This document shows, piece by piece, positions 44,743-53,536 of a DNA stretch of 64,000 bases (the first letter of the stretch is position 1; each line of letters begins with the position of its first letter). The stretch comes from Stagnimonas sp. GTDB taxonomy: Bacteria > Pseudomonadota > Gammaproteobacteria > Nevskiales > Nevskiaceae. The notes below the pieces were generated by a model that was given only the letters and a program-made list of their open reading frames with translations, did not search any database and was not told the origin of the DNA. The stretch covers positions 1 to 64,000 of the forward strand of contig JAUYNO010000092.1 in the NCBI GenBank assembly GCA_030696045.1, read 5' to 3'. A program made the translations under genes and the position numbers.

Positions 44743-45096
44743 ATGTTCCGCAAGCTGATCACTGCGCTCGCGGGACTGGGCCTGATTGCCTGCACCACGA
44801 TGCGGCCGCTGCCTCCGGGTGACGGCGGCCAGTGGCGCGGGCAACTGCAGATCGGCGACGAGGTCCGGGTCAATGCCGCCAACGGCAAGACCTACGAGCT
44901 GAAATTGGTCACGGTCGATGAGCAGAAGATCGTGGGTCGGGGCGATGGCCAAAAGGTCACTATCCGTTACGAGCAGATCCGCGATCTGGCCGTTCGAAGG
45001 GACGATGACCGCGAGACCGCGCGCGCGGTCGGCAGCGGACTGTCGACTGCCTGGGAGGCCTTTGCCGGCTACGTCAGCGCCTCCGTGGGTCGCTGA
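44743..45096 (+). CDS. Small lipoprotein, copy 2 of a tandem pair
   Basis: This 117-residue paralogue of the preceding lipoprotein has the lipobox LGLIAC, then TTMRPLPPGDGGQWRG, ANGKTYELKLVTVDEQKIVG and KVTIRYEQIRDL. It lacks the C-terminal hydrophobic helix of copy 1 and instead ends with a hydrophilic segment, so the two differ in how they are held at the membrane. Duplication followed by divergence is the simplest explanation. The gap 44626-44742 contains the REP hairpin. Confidence 0.72.
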   Translation: MFRKLITALAGLGLIACTTMRPLPPGDGGQWRGQLQIGDEVRVNAANGKTYELKLVTVDEQKIVGRGDGQKVTIRYEQIRDLAVRRDDDRETARAVGSGLSTAWEAFAGYVSASVGR

Positions 45097-45114
45097 AGCG
45101 CCGGCGGTCCCACC

Positions 45115-45765
45115 TCAAATCGGCTGCGCGTCCGGTTGCTGCGAAGGATGCGCGGCGACGAAGGCCGGCAACTGTTCCAGCCGCTCCGACAGCGCCACCA
45201 GGCACGGGTAGCGCGCGAGGTCGGCCTTGAAGCGCTTCGCGGCATAGACCTGCGGCACCAGGCAGCAGTCGGCGATACCGGGCGTAGCGCCGAACACGGC
45301 GGTCGCCAGCGGCTGGTCGGCGACCTCGGCTTCCAGCGCGCTCAGGCCGCGGTCGATCCAGTGGCGGATCCAGGCTTCCTTTTGTGCCTCGCTGACGCCG
45401 AACTCGCGGCTGAGATAACCCAGCGGCCCCAGGTTGTGCAGGGGCTGCATGTCGGCGTTGATGGCCTCGCAGAATTGCCAGGCGCGCGCGCGCTGTTGCA
45501 GGTCGGCGGGCTGCAGGGCGATGGCCGGATAGGCCTCGTCGAGGTAGCGCAGGATCGCCAGCGACTGACCGAGCTTGAACCCGCCATCGACCAGAAGCGG
45601 CACCCGGCCCTCGGGGTTGAGCGCCCGGTATTCCGGCGAGTGCTGCTCGCCGCCGTCGCGGATCAGGTGCACCGGCCGGTACTCGTAGGGCAGGCCCTTG
45701 AGCGCGAGCGCGATGCGGACGCGGTAGCTGGCCGAGGAGCGCCAGTAGCTGTGGAGGATGAGCAT
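45115..45765 (-). CDS. maiA: Maleylacetoacetate isomerase (zeta-class GST)
   Basis: This 216-residue zeta-class GST has the signature SYWRSSASYRVRIAL near the N-terminus, where the first Ser-Ser-x-Ser residues bind glutathione. It also has NPEGRVPLLVDGG, the cis-Pro loop, and GQSLAILRYLDE. It isomerises maleylacetoacetate to fumarylacetoacetate, a late step of tyrosine breakdown. Three genes upstream on the same strand is fah, and hmgA, hppD and phhA lie further up, so the pathway is present although interrupted by two unrelated genes. Confidence 0.92.
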   Translation of the reverse strand: MLILHSYWRSSASYRVRIALALKGLPYEYRPVHLIRDGGEQHSPEYRALNPEGRVPLLVDGGFKLGQSLAILRYLDEAYPAIALQPADLQQRARAWQFCEAINADMQPLHNLGPLGYLSREFGVSEAQKEAWIRHWIDRGLSALEAEVADQPLATAVFGATPGIADCCLVPQVYAAKRFKADLARYPCLVALSERLEQLPAFVAAHPSQQPDAQPI

Positions 45766-45775
45766 GGCCGGCAGT

Positions 45776-46792
45776 TTAGCGGGCCCGGCAGTCCTCGAAC
45801 ACGACGGTGTCGCGCGGGCCGCGCTGGCAGGGTTTGGCAGCTCGCGGCAGCTGCAGCAGCTCCTCGGGCGTGAACACCAGCGCTGCCATCTCGGGCGCCG
45901 GCTGGGCCGCCGCGCCGGGCTCGGCGACGCGCACTACCTCGCCGGCATTGGCCGGGCTGGCACCCTGGGCATTTGCCAGGTCGATGCCGCCTTCCAGCAC
46001 GCCGGCATACAGGCCGGTGTCGACCGCCGCGCCTTCCAGCAGACAGTCGCCGGGCTGCGGGCACCAGCGCAGCGCGTAGTCGGTGCCGCGCACGCTGACG
46101 CTGCCGCCCGGAGTCTCCATCTGATAGCGGCTGCGGGGGTCCTTGGCGATCATGCCGCTGACCGTGCGCATCGAGCCCTTGAGCAGGGCGAGTTGGAGCG
46201 CGCCGGCATTGCCGTCGTTCTGGGCGAAGCGGAAATCCTTGATCTGCACGCTGGAGTCCGGCCGCAGCAGGATCAGGGTGCCGTCGAGCAGGCGCAGCGT
46301 GGCGGCGGTGCGGGTGCCGGTGCTAAGCGTGTCGCCCCGGTGGATGTCGTTGATCGCCTGGATGTCGCTGCGGCGGCCCCGGCTGTTCTGCCGCTGCACG
46401 GCGTCGTCGGCATCGGTCAGGGCGCCGACGACGGCTTCTTCCGGCTCGGGCGGCGGTGGTGGCGGTGGCGCCGCCGTGGCCTGCTGCGAGGGCAGCCGGT
46501 ACAGCGGCAGGCGGATGGCGGCATTGCGCCGCAGCAGCCCCCGGCCGCCGGCGGCAAAGGCCTGCGGAAATTCGGCGCGGACGTAGTGCTCGATCCGGGG
46601 CCAGAGTTCCGGGTGCTCGGGCAGTTCACGCCGGACCAGATTCGACAGCGGCTCCTCGACCACGGCGTTGATGTTGAGGAAGGCGTAGAAGCGATAGCCC
46701 TCGATGTCCGGTGGCGGCAGCGCCCGCGCCAGACCCGGCAGACCGGCGGCCAGGGCCAGCAGCAACAGGAGCAACAGCGGGCGCACGCGCAT
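45776..46792 (-). CDS. FecR-domain protein, exported
   Basis: The ATG at 46792 starts a 338-residue protein with a Leu-rich signal peptide (MRVRPLLLLLLLALAAGL). An N-terminal helical part (about 25-110) and a Pro-rich linker (PPPPPPPEPEE) lead to a FecR-type beta domain (about 135-270). That domain has RGDTLSTGTRTAATLRLLDGT, LLRPDSSVQI and TPGGSVSVRGTDYAL. FecR domains act in periplasmic sensing or in binding peptidoglycan/glycans. No FecI sigma gene is near, so it is not a classical FecI-FecR pair. It sits between fah and maiA. Confidence 0.8.
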   Translation of the reverse strand: MRVRPLLLLLLLALAAGLPGLARALPPPDIEGYRFYAFLNINAVVEEPLSNLVRRELPEHPELWPRIEHYVRAEFPQAFAAGGRGLLRRNAAIRLPLYRLPSQQATAAPPPPPPPEPEEAVVGALTDADDAVQRQNSRGRRSDIQAINDIHRGDTLSTGTRTAATLRLLDGTLILLRPDSSVQIKDFRFAQNDGNAGALQLALLKGSMRTVSGMIAKDPRSRYQMETPGGSVSVRGTDYALRWCPQPGDCLLEGAAVDTGLYAGVLEGGIDLANAQGASPANAGEVVRVAEPGAAAQPAPEMAALVFTPEELLQLPRAAKPCQRGPRDTVVFEDCRAR

Positions 46793-46907
46793 CAAGGACA
46801 CTTGGGCGATCAGAACGAGCCCGATACTGGGCGCTGGCCCCAGGTCCGTAAAGACAATAAAACCTCCTGCCCCGGTGAGCCCCGATGGACGGGGGCGGGG
46901 CAGCGGC

Positions 46908-47930
46908 TCAGCCGGTGTAGGGCTCGACCCGCTGCTCGATGGCGCCGAAGATCGAGCGGCCCTCGGCGTCGAGCATTTCGATTTTCACGGTGTCGCCGAA
47001 GCGCAGGAACGGCGTGCTCGGCTTGCCGTGGGCGAGGGTCTCGACCGTGCGCACCTCGGCCAGGCAGGAATAGCCCAGGCCGCCCTCGGCGACCGGCTGG
47101 CCGGGGCCACCGTCGTCGTCGCGGTTGCTGACCGTGCCGCTGCCGATGATGCAGCCGGCCGCCAGGGGCCGGGTCTTGGCGGCATGGGCGATGAGCTGAC
47201 CGAAGTCGAAGGTCATGTCGACGCCGGCGTCCGGGCGGCCCAAGGGCTGGCCGTTGAGCCAGGACAGCAGGGGCCGGTGCAGCTTGGCATCGATCCAGGC
47301 GCAGCCCAGCTCGTCCGGTGTCACCGCCACCGGCGAGAAGGCGCTGGAGGGCTTGCTCTGGAAAAAGCCAAAGCCCTTGGCCAACTCGTTGGGAATCAGA
47401 TTGCGCAGCGAGACATCGTTGACCAGCATCAGCAGGCGGATGGCGCCGCGCGCCGCCAGCGGCGAGATGCCCATGGCGACGTCGCCGGTGACCACCGCGA
47501 TCTCGGCTTCCAGGTCGATGCCGTAGTCCTCGCCGGCCACGCGGATCGGTTCGGTGGGCGCGAGAAAACTGTCGCTGCCACCCTGGTACATCAGCGGGTC
47601 GGTCCAGAAGCTCTCCGGCATCTCGGCCTTGCGCGCCTTGCGCACCAGCTCGACGTGATTGACGTAGGCGGAGCCGTCGGCCCACTGGTAGGCGCGCGGC
47701 AGTGGCGACAGCAGTTGCTCGACGCGGAATGGCCGGCTGCTTTCCTGGTACTCGCCGGCACACAGCGCTTCGTAGAGTCCGGCCGCGAGCGGCGACAGCC
47801 GCGCCCAGTCGTCGAGCAGGGCTTGCAGGGTCGGGGCCAGGTCCGGGATCGGCATCATCCGCGAGAGATCGCGGCTGACCAGCATCAGCTGACCGTCGCG
47901 GCTGCCGTTGTTGAGGGTGGCGAATTTCAT
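46908..47930 (-). CDS. fah: Fumarylacetoacetate hydrolase
   Basis: This 340-residue protein has the FAH catalytic domain (about 95-330). Acidic metal ligands are in GIDLEAEIAVVTGDV, with MLVNDVSLRN and the lid CIIGSGTVSNRDD. The N-terminal domain (1-90) is short, as in bacterial FahA of about 330-340 residues. It cleaves fumarylacetoacetate into fumarate and acetoacetate, the final step of tyrosine degradation. An RBS (GGAGG at 47931-47935 complement side) precedes the ATG at 47930. The divergent lipoprotein gene starts 106 bp away. Confidence 0.93.
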   Translation of the reverse strand: MKFATLNNGSRDGQLMLVSRDLSRMMPIPDLAPTLQALLDDWARLSPLAAGLYEALCAGEYQESSRPFRVEQLLSPLPRAYQWADGSAYVNHVELVRKARKAEMPESFWTDPLMYQGGSDSFLAPTEPIRVAGEDYGIDLEAEIAVVTGDVAMGISPLAARGAIRLLMLVNDVSLRNLIPNELAKGFGFFQSKPSSAFSPVAVTPDELGCAWIDAKLHRPLLSWLNGQPLGRPDAGVDMTFDFGQLIAHAAKTRPLAAGCIIGSGTVSNRDDDGGPGQPVAEGGLGYSCLAEVRTVETLAHGKPSTPFLRFGDTVKIEMLDAEGRSIFGAIEQRVEPYTG

Positions 47931-48035
47931 CGGAGGCTTTGCTATGGGTTGGACGCGCCGGCAAGGAGCCGCGCTCGGGTTTGCGGTAGCTTAAGGCCAA
48001 GCCCGCGTCAGCCGGGCATGCCGGAGGAGATTGCG

Positions 48036-49277
48036 ATGTGGTCTGTCCTGTGCCCGCGCGTTGTCGCGCCGGCTCTGTTGTCTCTGGCCGTCGCCGGGCT
48101 TGCTGCTTGCGGCAACTCGTCCGATCCGGGCGCCGCCCCGCCGGGCAGCGGCAACCACACCATCAGTCGCGCCAAGTGCAAGACGCCGACGCCGATTGCC
48201 GGCTGGACGCCCCTGCCGGCAGCCCGCGATCTGGCGATCAGCGCCGAAGTGCGCGCAGCGCGCGAGCGCATTCTCGGCACCGGCTGGGACGATCCGGCCG
48301 AGGCCAAGCTCTGGTGGTTCGGCGTGTCGAGTTTCGTCGCCAGCCTCGGCGGGCACCTGTTCTTCTTCGACGCCTGGGAGATCGTCGGCATCCACGCCGA
48401 CTATGCGCCGATTGGCCGCGAGGAACTGGCCGAGCTGGCGCCGGAGGCGATGTTCTTCGGGCACGGCCATTTCGATCACGCCGGCGATGCCGGCTATGTC
48501 GCCGGCCGCAGCGGCGCGGTGGTGGTCGGTTCCGAGGAAATCTGCGCCACCGCCAAGACCCAGGCGGCGCGCGACGGCAACGAGGGCAAGGTTCGTTGCC
48601 TGGTCACCGGCACCGCCAGCACGCCGGCGCCCGGCGCCGTCCAGAGCGTGAAGTTCTGGGCCGACCTGCCGGAGATCGAGATCCTGCAGCACATTCACTC
48701 GGCAGCCACGCCGGAGCCGACCGATCCGGGTGTGCCCTTTGTCGGGGTGGTCGATGTGCTGAGCTTTCTGCAGCACCTCAACACCGATCCGCAGGAGTAT
48801 CAGTGGTTCGTCGAGTCGCTCGACGACCCCCAGGGCGGCACCTGGGCCTATCAGCTGCGCTACCGCGACTTCAGCCTGCTCTGGCACGACTCCACCGGCC
48901 CGATCAACGAGCCGAATCCGGGCTGGAAGGAGGTGCAGGACGCGCTCGACTGCTTCACCGAATGCGTCGATGTGCAGGTCGGTGCCATAGTGGGCTTTAA
49001 CCAGCCGCTCAATGGCCTGCGCGATCCGCGCCTGTACGTCGCCAGCGCGCACCCGAAAGTCAGCCTGCCTTCGCACCACGATGCCTGGGCGCCAGTGGTG
49101 GGCGGTGGCGCGGCGAGCTACGAGGCGCAGTGGATCGGTGAGATCGAGTCGCTGGAGCATCCGCCGGAACTCGACTACCTGCGCGATCCCGAGGACTACC
49201 TGGCGGTACGCCGCTACCGCATCGACGATCCGCGCTGGACGCCGCCGACGCCCGGCTCGTCCTGCGTCGGACCCTAG
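48036..49277 (+). CDS. Metallo-beta-lactamase-like lipoprotein
   Basis: The ATG at 48036 follows GGAGGA and gives a 413-residue lipoprotein (lipobox GLAAC). The MBL motif FFGHGHFDHAGDAGY at about 145 supplies His-x-His-x-Asp-His. Other ligands may be the His of ILQHIHSAATPEP and the Asp/His of LLWHDSTGP, and a late His in PSHHDAW. The fold resembles the UlaG/YcbL-type lactonase or phosphodiesterase families more than beta-lactamases. It lies on the opposite strand within the tyrosine-catabolism genes and its function is unknown. Confidence 0.78.
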   Translation: MWSVLCPRVVAPALLSLAVAGLAACGNSSDPGAAPPGSGNHTISRAKCKTPTPIAGWTPLPAARDLAISAEVRAARERILGTGWDDPAEAKLWWFGVSSFVASLGGHLFFFDAWEIVGIHADYAPIGREELAELAPEAMFFGHGHFDHAGDAGYVAGRSGAVVVGSEEICATAKTQAARDGNEGKVRCLVTGTASTPAPGAVQSVKFWADLPEIEILQHIHSAATPEPTDPGVPFVGVVDVLSFLQHLNTDPQEYQWFVESLDDPQGGTWAYQLRYRDFSLLWHDSTGPINEPNPGWKEVQDALDCFTECVDVQVGAIVGFNQPLNGLRDPRLYVASAHPKVSLPSHHDAWAPVVGGGAASYEAQWIGEIESLEHPPELDYLRDPEDYLAVRRYRIDDPRWTPPTPGSSCVGP

Positions 49278-49285
49278 CGGAGGCA

Positions 49286-50419
49286 TCAGTCCGGCGAGCG
49301 CCAGCTCTGGTGATAGTCGGCCTGCTCGACTGAGCTCGCAGCGGCGCCGATCTCCAGCGCATCGCGGGTGTCGATCATCACCGCGTATTCATCGGTCGCG
49401 GCCTTGGGCTGCACCAGCATCTTGCCTAGCGCCTTCGGGTGCGGGCCGTGGGTGAAGCCGCAGGGGTGCAGGGTGATCATGCCGGCGTGGATGTTGTCGC
49501 GGCTGAAGAAATCGCCGGCGTGATAGAACAGGACCTCGTCGTAGTCGTCGTTGTTGTGGAAGAACGGCACCTTGATCGCGCCCGGATCGGTCTCGAAGGG
49601 GCGCGGCGCGAAGGTGCAGACCACGAAGCGGTTGGCCACGAACGTCGTGTGCGCCGAGGGCGGCAGGTGGTAGCGCGCCGACACCAGCGGGCGGATGTCA
49701 CGCACGTTGATGCGCACGGGGTGCAGATTGCCGTGCCAGCCGAGGGCGTCGAGCGGGTTGAACGGGTAAGTGACCGTCGATAGCGCGTTGCGGCGCTTGA
49801 TGACGACCTTCCACTCCCTGGCCTGCGCCGCCTGGGCCTTGAACTGGTCGTCAATCGCGGGGATGTCGAGCATCGCCGGATCGAAGATGGCGTGCTCGCC
49901 CAGCAGGCCCTTGTCCGGCAGCTGGTAGCTGCTGCCAGTCGCCTCGATCAGCAGCAGGGTCACCGGCGCTGCGCAGTCGAGGCGCCACATGGTGCCGCGC
50001 GGCAGCACCACATAGTCGCCGGCGCTGATGCTCAGGTGCCCGTAGTCGCAATACAGCTCGGCCGCGCCGGCATGGAGGAACAGCAGCTCGTCGCCGTCGC
50101 TGTTGCGCACCAGATGGTCCATCGAGGCTGCGCAGGTCCATTGCCGGAAGCGGACGTGGGCGTTGAACAGCAGCTCGTGCGCATCCCAGGGCGAGGGGCC
50201 GTCACCGGCCAGCTTCACCGCATCGAAGGCGCGCGGCCGCAGCGGGCCTTCCCAACTCGTCCAGCCGGTGGGCGGACGCGGATGGATCATGTGGCTGGCG
50301 GGGCCGAAGAAGCCCTCCTTGCCCAACTCGCGCTCGACCGTACCCGGCGGCAGGTCGGCATGGGCCTGGCGCGAGGCCAGGCCTTCGATGTGGGGGCGGT
50401 GGATCCATTTGCGCGACAT
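49286..50419 (-). CDS. hmgA: Homogentisate 1,2-dioxygenase
   Basis: This 377-residue protein opens the ring of homogentisate to maleylacetoacetate using Fe(II). By comparison with the human enzyme the Fe ligands are His288 in PFFHN, Glu295 in DYDEV and His324 in FTHGPHP. At 377 residues it is shorter than the 430-440-residue classical form and matches the shorter bacterial type. It sits 10 bp downstream of hppD, so the two are co-transcribed. Product and substrate link it to hppD upstream and to maiA and fah downstream. Confidence 0.9.
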   Translation of the reverse strand: MSRKWIHRPHIEGLASRQAHADLPPGTVERELGKEGFFGPASHMIHPRPPTGWTSWEGPLRPRAFDAVKLAGDGPSPWDAHELLFNAHVRFRQWTCAASMDHLVRNSDGDELLFLHAGAAELYCDYGHLSISAGDYVVLPRGTMWRLDCAAPVTLLLIEATGSSYQLPDKGLLGEHAIFDPAMLDIPAIDDQFKAQAAQAREWKVVIKRRNALSTVTYPFNPLDALGWHGNLHPVRINVRDIRPLVSARYHLPPSAHTTFVANRFVVCTFAPRPFETDPGAIKVPFFHNNDDYDEVLFYHAGDFFSRDNIHAGMITLHPCGFTHGPHPKALGKMLVQPKAATDEYAVMIDTRDALEIGAAASSVEQADYHQSWRSPD

Positions 50420-50429
50420 GGCGGCCTCC

Positions 50430-51491
50430 TCAGGCGGCGGTCAGCACACCGCGCCGGATCTGGTCTTCCTCGATGCTCTCGAACAGCGCGAGGAAGTTGC
50501 CCTCACCGAAGCCCTCGTTGCCCTTGCGCGGGATTATCTCGAAGAAGATCGGGCCGATCACCGTGCTGGTGAAGATCTGCAGCAGGATGCCCTCCACCGG
50601 CGCGCCGTCGACCAGGATCTTCAGTTCCTTCAAGCGCGCCAGGCTCTCGCCATGGCCCGGCACCCGGGCATCGACCTTGTCGTAGTAGGTGTCGAGCGTG
50701 TCCATGAACACCACGCCGCGCTGCTTGAGCGCAGCAACGGTGGCGTAGATGTCCGGCGTCGACAGTGCGATGTGCTGGATGCCCTCGCCACGGTACTGGC
50801 GCAGGAATTCCTCGATCTGGCTCTTGTCGTCGGCGCTCTCGTTGATCGGGATGCGGATCTGGCCGCAGGGGCTGGTCATGGCCTTGCTGAACAGACCGGT
50901 CTGCTTGCCTTCGATGTCGAAGTAACGGATCTGCCGGAAGTTGGCGATGCGCTCGTAGAAGCCGCTCCACACGTCCATGTTGCCGCGCTCGACGTTGTGG
51001 GTGAGATGGTCGATCAGGCTCAGGCCGACACCTTTCGGGTGCTTGTCCACCCCGGGGAAGAACACGAAGTCGACGTCGTAGATGTCGTGGCCGGTCTTGC
51101 GGTCGGCGAAGTAGAGCACCGAGTTGCCGATGCCGTAGACGCTGGGCAGGCGCAGTTCCATGAAGCCGGGCTTGGCGTCGAAGGGCACCGCGCCCTGGGC
51201 GATGGCGTGCTCGTAGGCGGCCGGCGCGTCCTGCACCCGCCAGCCCATGGCGCAGGCACTGGGGCCGTGGGCCTGGGCGAACTGCGCGAAGTGGGTGTAG
51301 GGCGTGCCGTTGACCAGGAAGTTGATCTGGCCCTGGCGGAACAGGGTGACGTCCTTGCTGCGGTGCTTGGCGACGGCGACGAAGCCCATCATCTCGAACA
51401 GCCGGTGCAGCTGGGCGATGCCGGCGGCGCTGGGCGCGGTGAACTCGACGAATTCGAAGCCTTCGGTGCCGAGGGGATTGAGGTGGCTCAT
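50430..51491 (-). CDS. hppD: 4-hydroxyphenylpyruvate dioxygenase
   Basis: This 353-residue two-domain vicinal-oxygen-chelate enzyme converts 4-hydroxyphenylpyruvate to homogentisate. Fe ligands are the His in GLSLIDHLTHNV, the His in GIQHIALST and the Glu in FFEIIPRKGNEGFGEGNF. The ATG at 51491 is preceded by AAGGGG-like sequence; the 5 extra residues to 51506 are unlikely. Operon order is phhA, hppD, hmgA with gaps of 27 and 10 bp. Confidence 0.95.
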   Translation of the reverse strand: MSHLNPLGTEGFEFVEFTAPSAAGIAQLHRLFEMMGFVAVAKHRSKDVTLFRQGQINFLVNGTPYTHFAQFAQAHGPSACAMGWRVQDAPAAYEHAIAQGAVPFDAKPGFMELRLPSVYGIGNSVLYFADRKTGHDIYDVDFVFFPGVDKHPKGVGLSLIDHLTHNVERGNMDVWSGFYERIANFRQIRYFDIEGKQTGLFSKAMTSPCGQIRIPINESADDKSQIEEFLRQYRGEGIQHIALSTPDIYATVAALKQRGVVFMDTLDTYYDKVDARVPGHGESLARLKELKILVDGAPVEGILLQIFTSTVIGPIFFEIIPRKGNEGFGEGNFLALFESIEEDQIRRGVLTAA

Positions 51492-51518
51492 GGTGCGGTC
51501 CGGCAAGGGGAAACGGGA

Positions 51519-52352
51519 TCAGGCGGCGAGCTGCTGCTTGGGCGCGTGATGATCATGGGTTCCCGCCTTTGGCGGGAACAAGGGCTCGAACAAGCCCAGC
51601 CTGCGCGCCTCCTGCACCTGCGCCATCAGGTCGAGCTGGGTCAGCTTGGAGAGATCGGCCAACTCGTCGATGACGTAGTACAGCGGCTGCATGATGTCGA
51701 TGCGATAGGGCGTGCGCAGCACGTCGACCAGGTCGAATCGCTTTCGCAGCGCGACGTTGGAGTGGTAGGCGTACTCGGTCTCGCCGATGGAGCTGAGGAT
51801 GCCGCCGCCGTAGATCCGCATCGCCTCGCCCGGCTTCTGCATCAGCCCGAACTCGGCCGTGAACCAGTACATGCGCGCCAGGAACACGCGGTCTTCCTTG
51901 CTCGCCGACAGGCCCAGTTGGCCGTAGCGGTGGGTGAAGTCGGCGAAATGGGGGTTGGTCAGCAGCGGGGTGTGGCCGAACAGCTCGTGGAAGATGTCCG
52001 GCTCCTGCAGATAGTCCAGCTCCTCGCGGGTGCGCACGAAGGTGGCGGCCGGAAACTGCTTGTTGGCTAGCAGCTTGAAGAACTCGCCGAAGGGGATCAG
52101 CGCCGGCACATAGGCAACCTCCCAGCCGGTCTCGCGCTTCAGCACCTTGCTCACTTCCGGTAGCTGCGGCACCCGATCCTTCGGCATGCCGATCTGCTCC
52201 AGACCGTAGAGGAATTCCTCGCAGGCCTTGCCCTGGATAGCCTTTTCCTGGCGCGCGTACAGCTCGGCCCAGATGCCGTTTTCCTCGGCGCTGTAGGGCA
52301 CCAGCCCGGTCGCGTCCGGCAGGCGCGAGACGTACTTGCTGCTCTTGCTCAC
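51519..52352 (-). CDS. phhA: Phenylalanine 4-monooxygenase
   Basis: This 277-residue bacterial phenylalanine hydroxylase makes tyrosine from phenylalanine using tetrahydropterin and O2. Fe ligands are His122 and His127 in IFHELFGHTPL and Glu167 in YWFTAEFGL, and the pterin site has the usual GETEYAYHS. The C-terminal tail is basic and His-rich. It is the first gene of the phhA-hppD-hmgA operon, divergent from an Lrp-type regulator. The pterin carbinolamine dehydratase phhB is not beside it. Confidence 0.95.
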   Translation of the reverse strand: MSKSSKYVSRLPDATGLVPYSAEENGIWAELYARQEKAIQGKACEEFLYGLEQIGMPKDRVPQLPEVSKVLKRETGWEVAYVPALIPFGEFFKLLANKQFPAATFVRTREELDYLQEPDIFHELFGHTPLLTNPHFADFTHRYGQLGLSASKEDRVFLARMYWFTAEFGLMQKPGEAMRIYGGGILSSIGETEYAYHSNVALRKRFDLVDVLRTPYRIDIMQPLYYVIDELADLSKLTQLDLMAQVQEARRLGLFEPLFPPKAGTHDHHAPKQQLAA

Positions 52353-52399
52353 GGCAGCCTCCTCTCAAGGCGGTAATGAGCCGCACTGTAGCGCGAAGG

Positions 52400-52430
52400 C
52401 GGCGCCGGTTCCTTGCAAATGTCGGCGCCG
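52400..52430. promoter_or_regulatory. Paired CGGCGCCG sites in the phhA/Lrp divergent promoter
   Basis: The self-complementary octamer CGGCGCCG occurs at 52400-52407 and again at 52423-52430, centred 23 bp apart, in the 132-bp gap between the divergent starts of phhA (52352) and the Lrp gene (52485). Two equal palindromes about two helical turns apart are a plausible binding site for a dimeric or octameric Lrp/AsnC protein, but in this GC-rich genome chance is possible. Confidence 0.4.
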
Positions 52431-52484
52431 GAAACGATGCTCGCGCAGCAATCCGCCGTCAATCAGTGATTCAACGAAGAAATC

Positions 52485-52949
52485 ATGCGCGCCGACCTTG
52501 ACCGCACCGACCTGCGCATCCTCCGCGAGTTACAGCGCGACGGCCGCCTGAGCGTGGTGGCGCTGGCCGACAAGGTGGCGCTGTCCGCCACCGCCTGCCA
52601 GCGGCGGGTGAAGAAGTTGGAGGACGCCGGGGTGATCGAGCGCTACGCCGCCGTGCTGAGCGCGGCCGCCCTGGGCCAGAGCGTCGAGGCCTTCGTGCGG
52701 GTCGCCATCGAGCGGCAGTCGCGCGAGGTCAGCCGCGCCTTCCAGGACGCCATCCGTAGCCGGCCGGAGGTGCGCGCCTGCTATGTGATGACCGGCGACC
52801 AGGACTACCTGCTGCATGTACAGGCCGCCGACCTGCAGGCCTTCGCCGAGTTTTCGATGAAGGTGCTGATCGGCCTGCCCGGCGTGCGTGACGTGCGATC
52901 CTCGCTGGTGCTGGAGGCGGTGAAACGCGACGAGGGCTTGCCGGTCTGA
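52485..52949 (+). CDS. Lrp/AsnC-family regulator of the aromatic amino-acid genes
   Basis: This 154-residue protein has the AsnC-type HTH at about 5-55 (LDRTDLRILRELQRDGRLSV, then DKVALSATACQRRVKKLEDAGV) and the RAM ligand domain at about 70-145 with VRACYVMTGDQDYLLHVQ. Lrp-type proteins sense amino acids. It is divergent from phhA, and in other bacteria Lrp-type genes next to hpd or phh respond to Tyr or Phe, so local control of aromatic breakdown is a reasonable inference. Confidence 0.9.
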   Translation: MRADLDRTDLRILRELQRDGRLSVVALADKVALSATACQRRVKKLEDAGVIERYAAVLSAAALGQSVEAFVRVAIERQSREVSRAFQDAIRSRPEVRACYVMTGDQDYLLHVQAADLQAFAEFSMKVLIGLPGVRDVRSSLVLEAVKRDEGLPV

Positions 52950-53014
52950 GTCGGGCGGGCGACTCTTCGCCCGCCTGCCGCATCCCTACCTCACGACCTG
53001 CTCTGTCCGCCGCC

Positions 53015-53488
53015 ATGAATCTCCGCGCTCCGCTGCTTGCCTCCCTGCTGGTCCTGAGCCTCGCGGCCTGCACCGGCCCGCGTCTGCGGCCGGGCGGCGA
53101 AACTCTGAGCAACGACCGTTCGGTGGTGCGGGCGTTGTCGGTGGTGGAGGCCAGCCAGGAGCAGCAGACCCGGGTGCTAGCCGCCTACGACGTCGATGCC
53201 AATCGCCGCCGCGAGCTGGAGCGGGAGCTGCAGCAGCTGGAGCGCGAGCGCCGCGCGCTCGACCCCAAGCAGGCGGACTTCCTCGCGCTCGCCGATGCCT
53301 GGATCGCCCGCTGGGGCCAGCTCAGTGTCGAGCGGATGCGCATCCAGGCCCGTTTCGACCAGACCGTGTCGGGCATTCTCGACGCCAGCCAGTGGCGGCT
53401 CTGGGGCGAGCTGACCACGCCGCGCACCGCCTATGGCGACTACCGCGACCGCAACGGTGTCCCCTCGCGCGGGGACGGCTCTTACTAG
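53015..53488 (+). CDS. Small lipoprotein with coiled coil
   Basis: This 157-residue protein has a lipobox (LVLSLAAC) and a charged helical core (about 55-100; RRRELERELQQLERERRALD) likely to form a coiled coil. The tail has ARFDQTVSGILDASQWRLWGEL. The layout recalls small outer-membrane-linked lipoproteins. No family is recognised and no neighbour explains its role. Confidence 0.68.
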   Translation: MNLRAPLLASLLVLSLAACTGPRLRPGGETLSNDRSVVRALSVVEASQEQQTRVLAAYDVDANRRRELERELQQLERERRALDPKQADFLALADAWIARWGQLSVERMRIQARFDQTVSGILDASQWRLWGELTTPRTAYGDYRDRNGVPSRGDGSY

Positions 53489-53536
53489 ACCAGGGTGCCT
53501 GGACCTTCTCGCGACCCTGCCCTTGCCTGAGGCGAC

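Noticed and set aside
45776-46792. FecI/FecR iron-signalling pair
   Set aside because: There is no ECF sigma factor or TonB receptor next to the FecR-domain protein.
46704-48035. Long N-terminal extension of the MBL-like lipoprotein
   Set aside because: The extension is antisense to fah; the lipoprotein signal and RBS fix the start at 48036.
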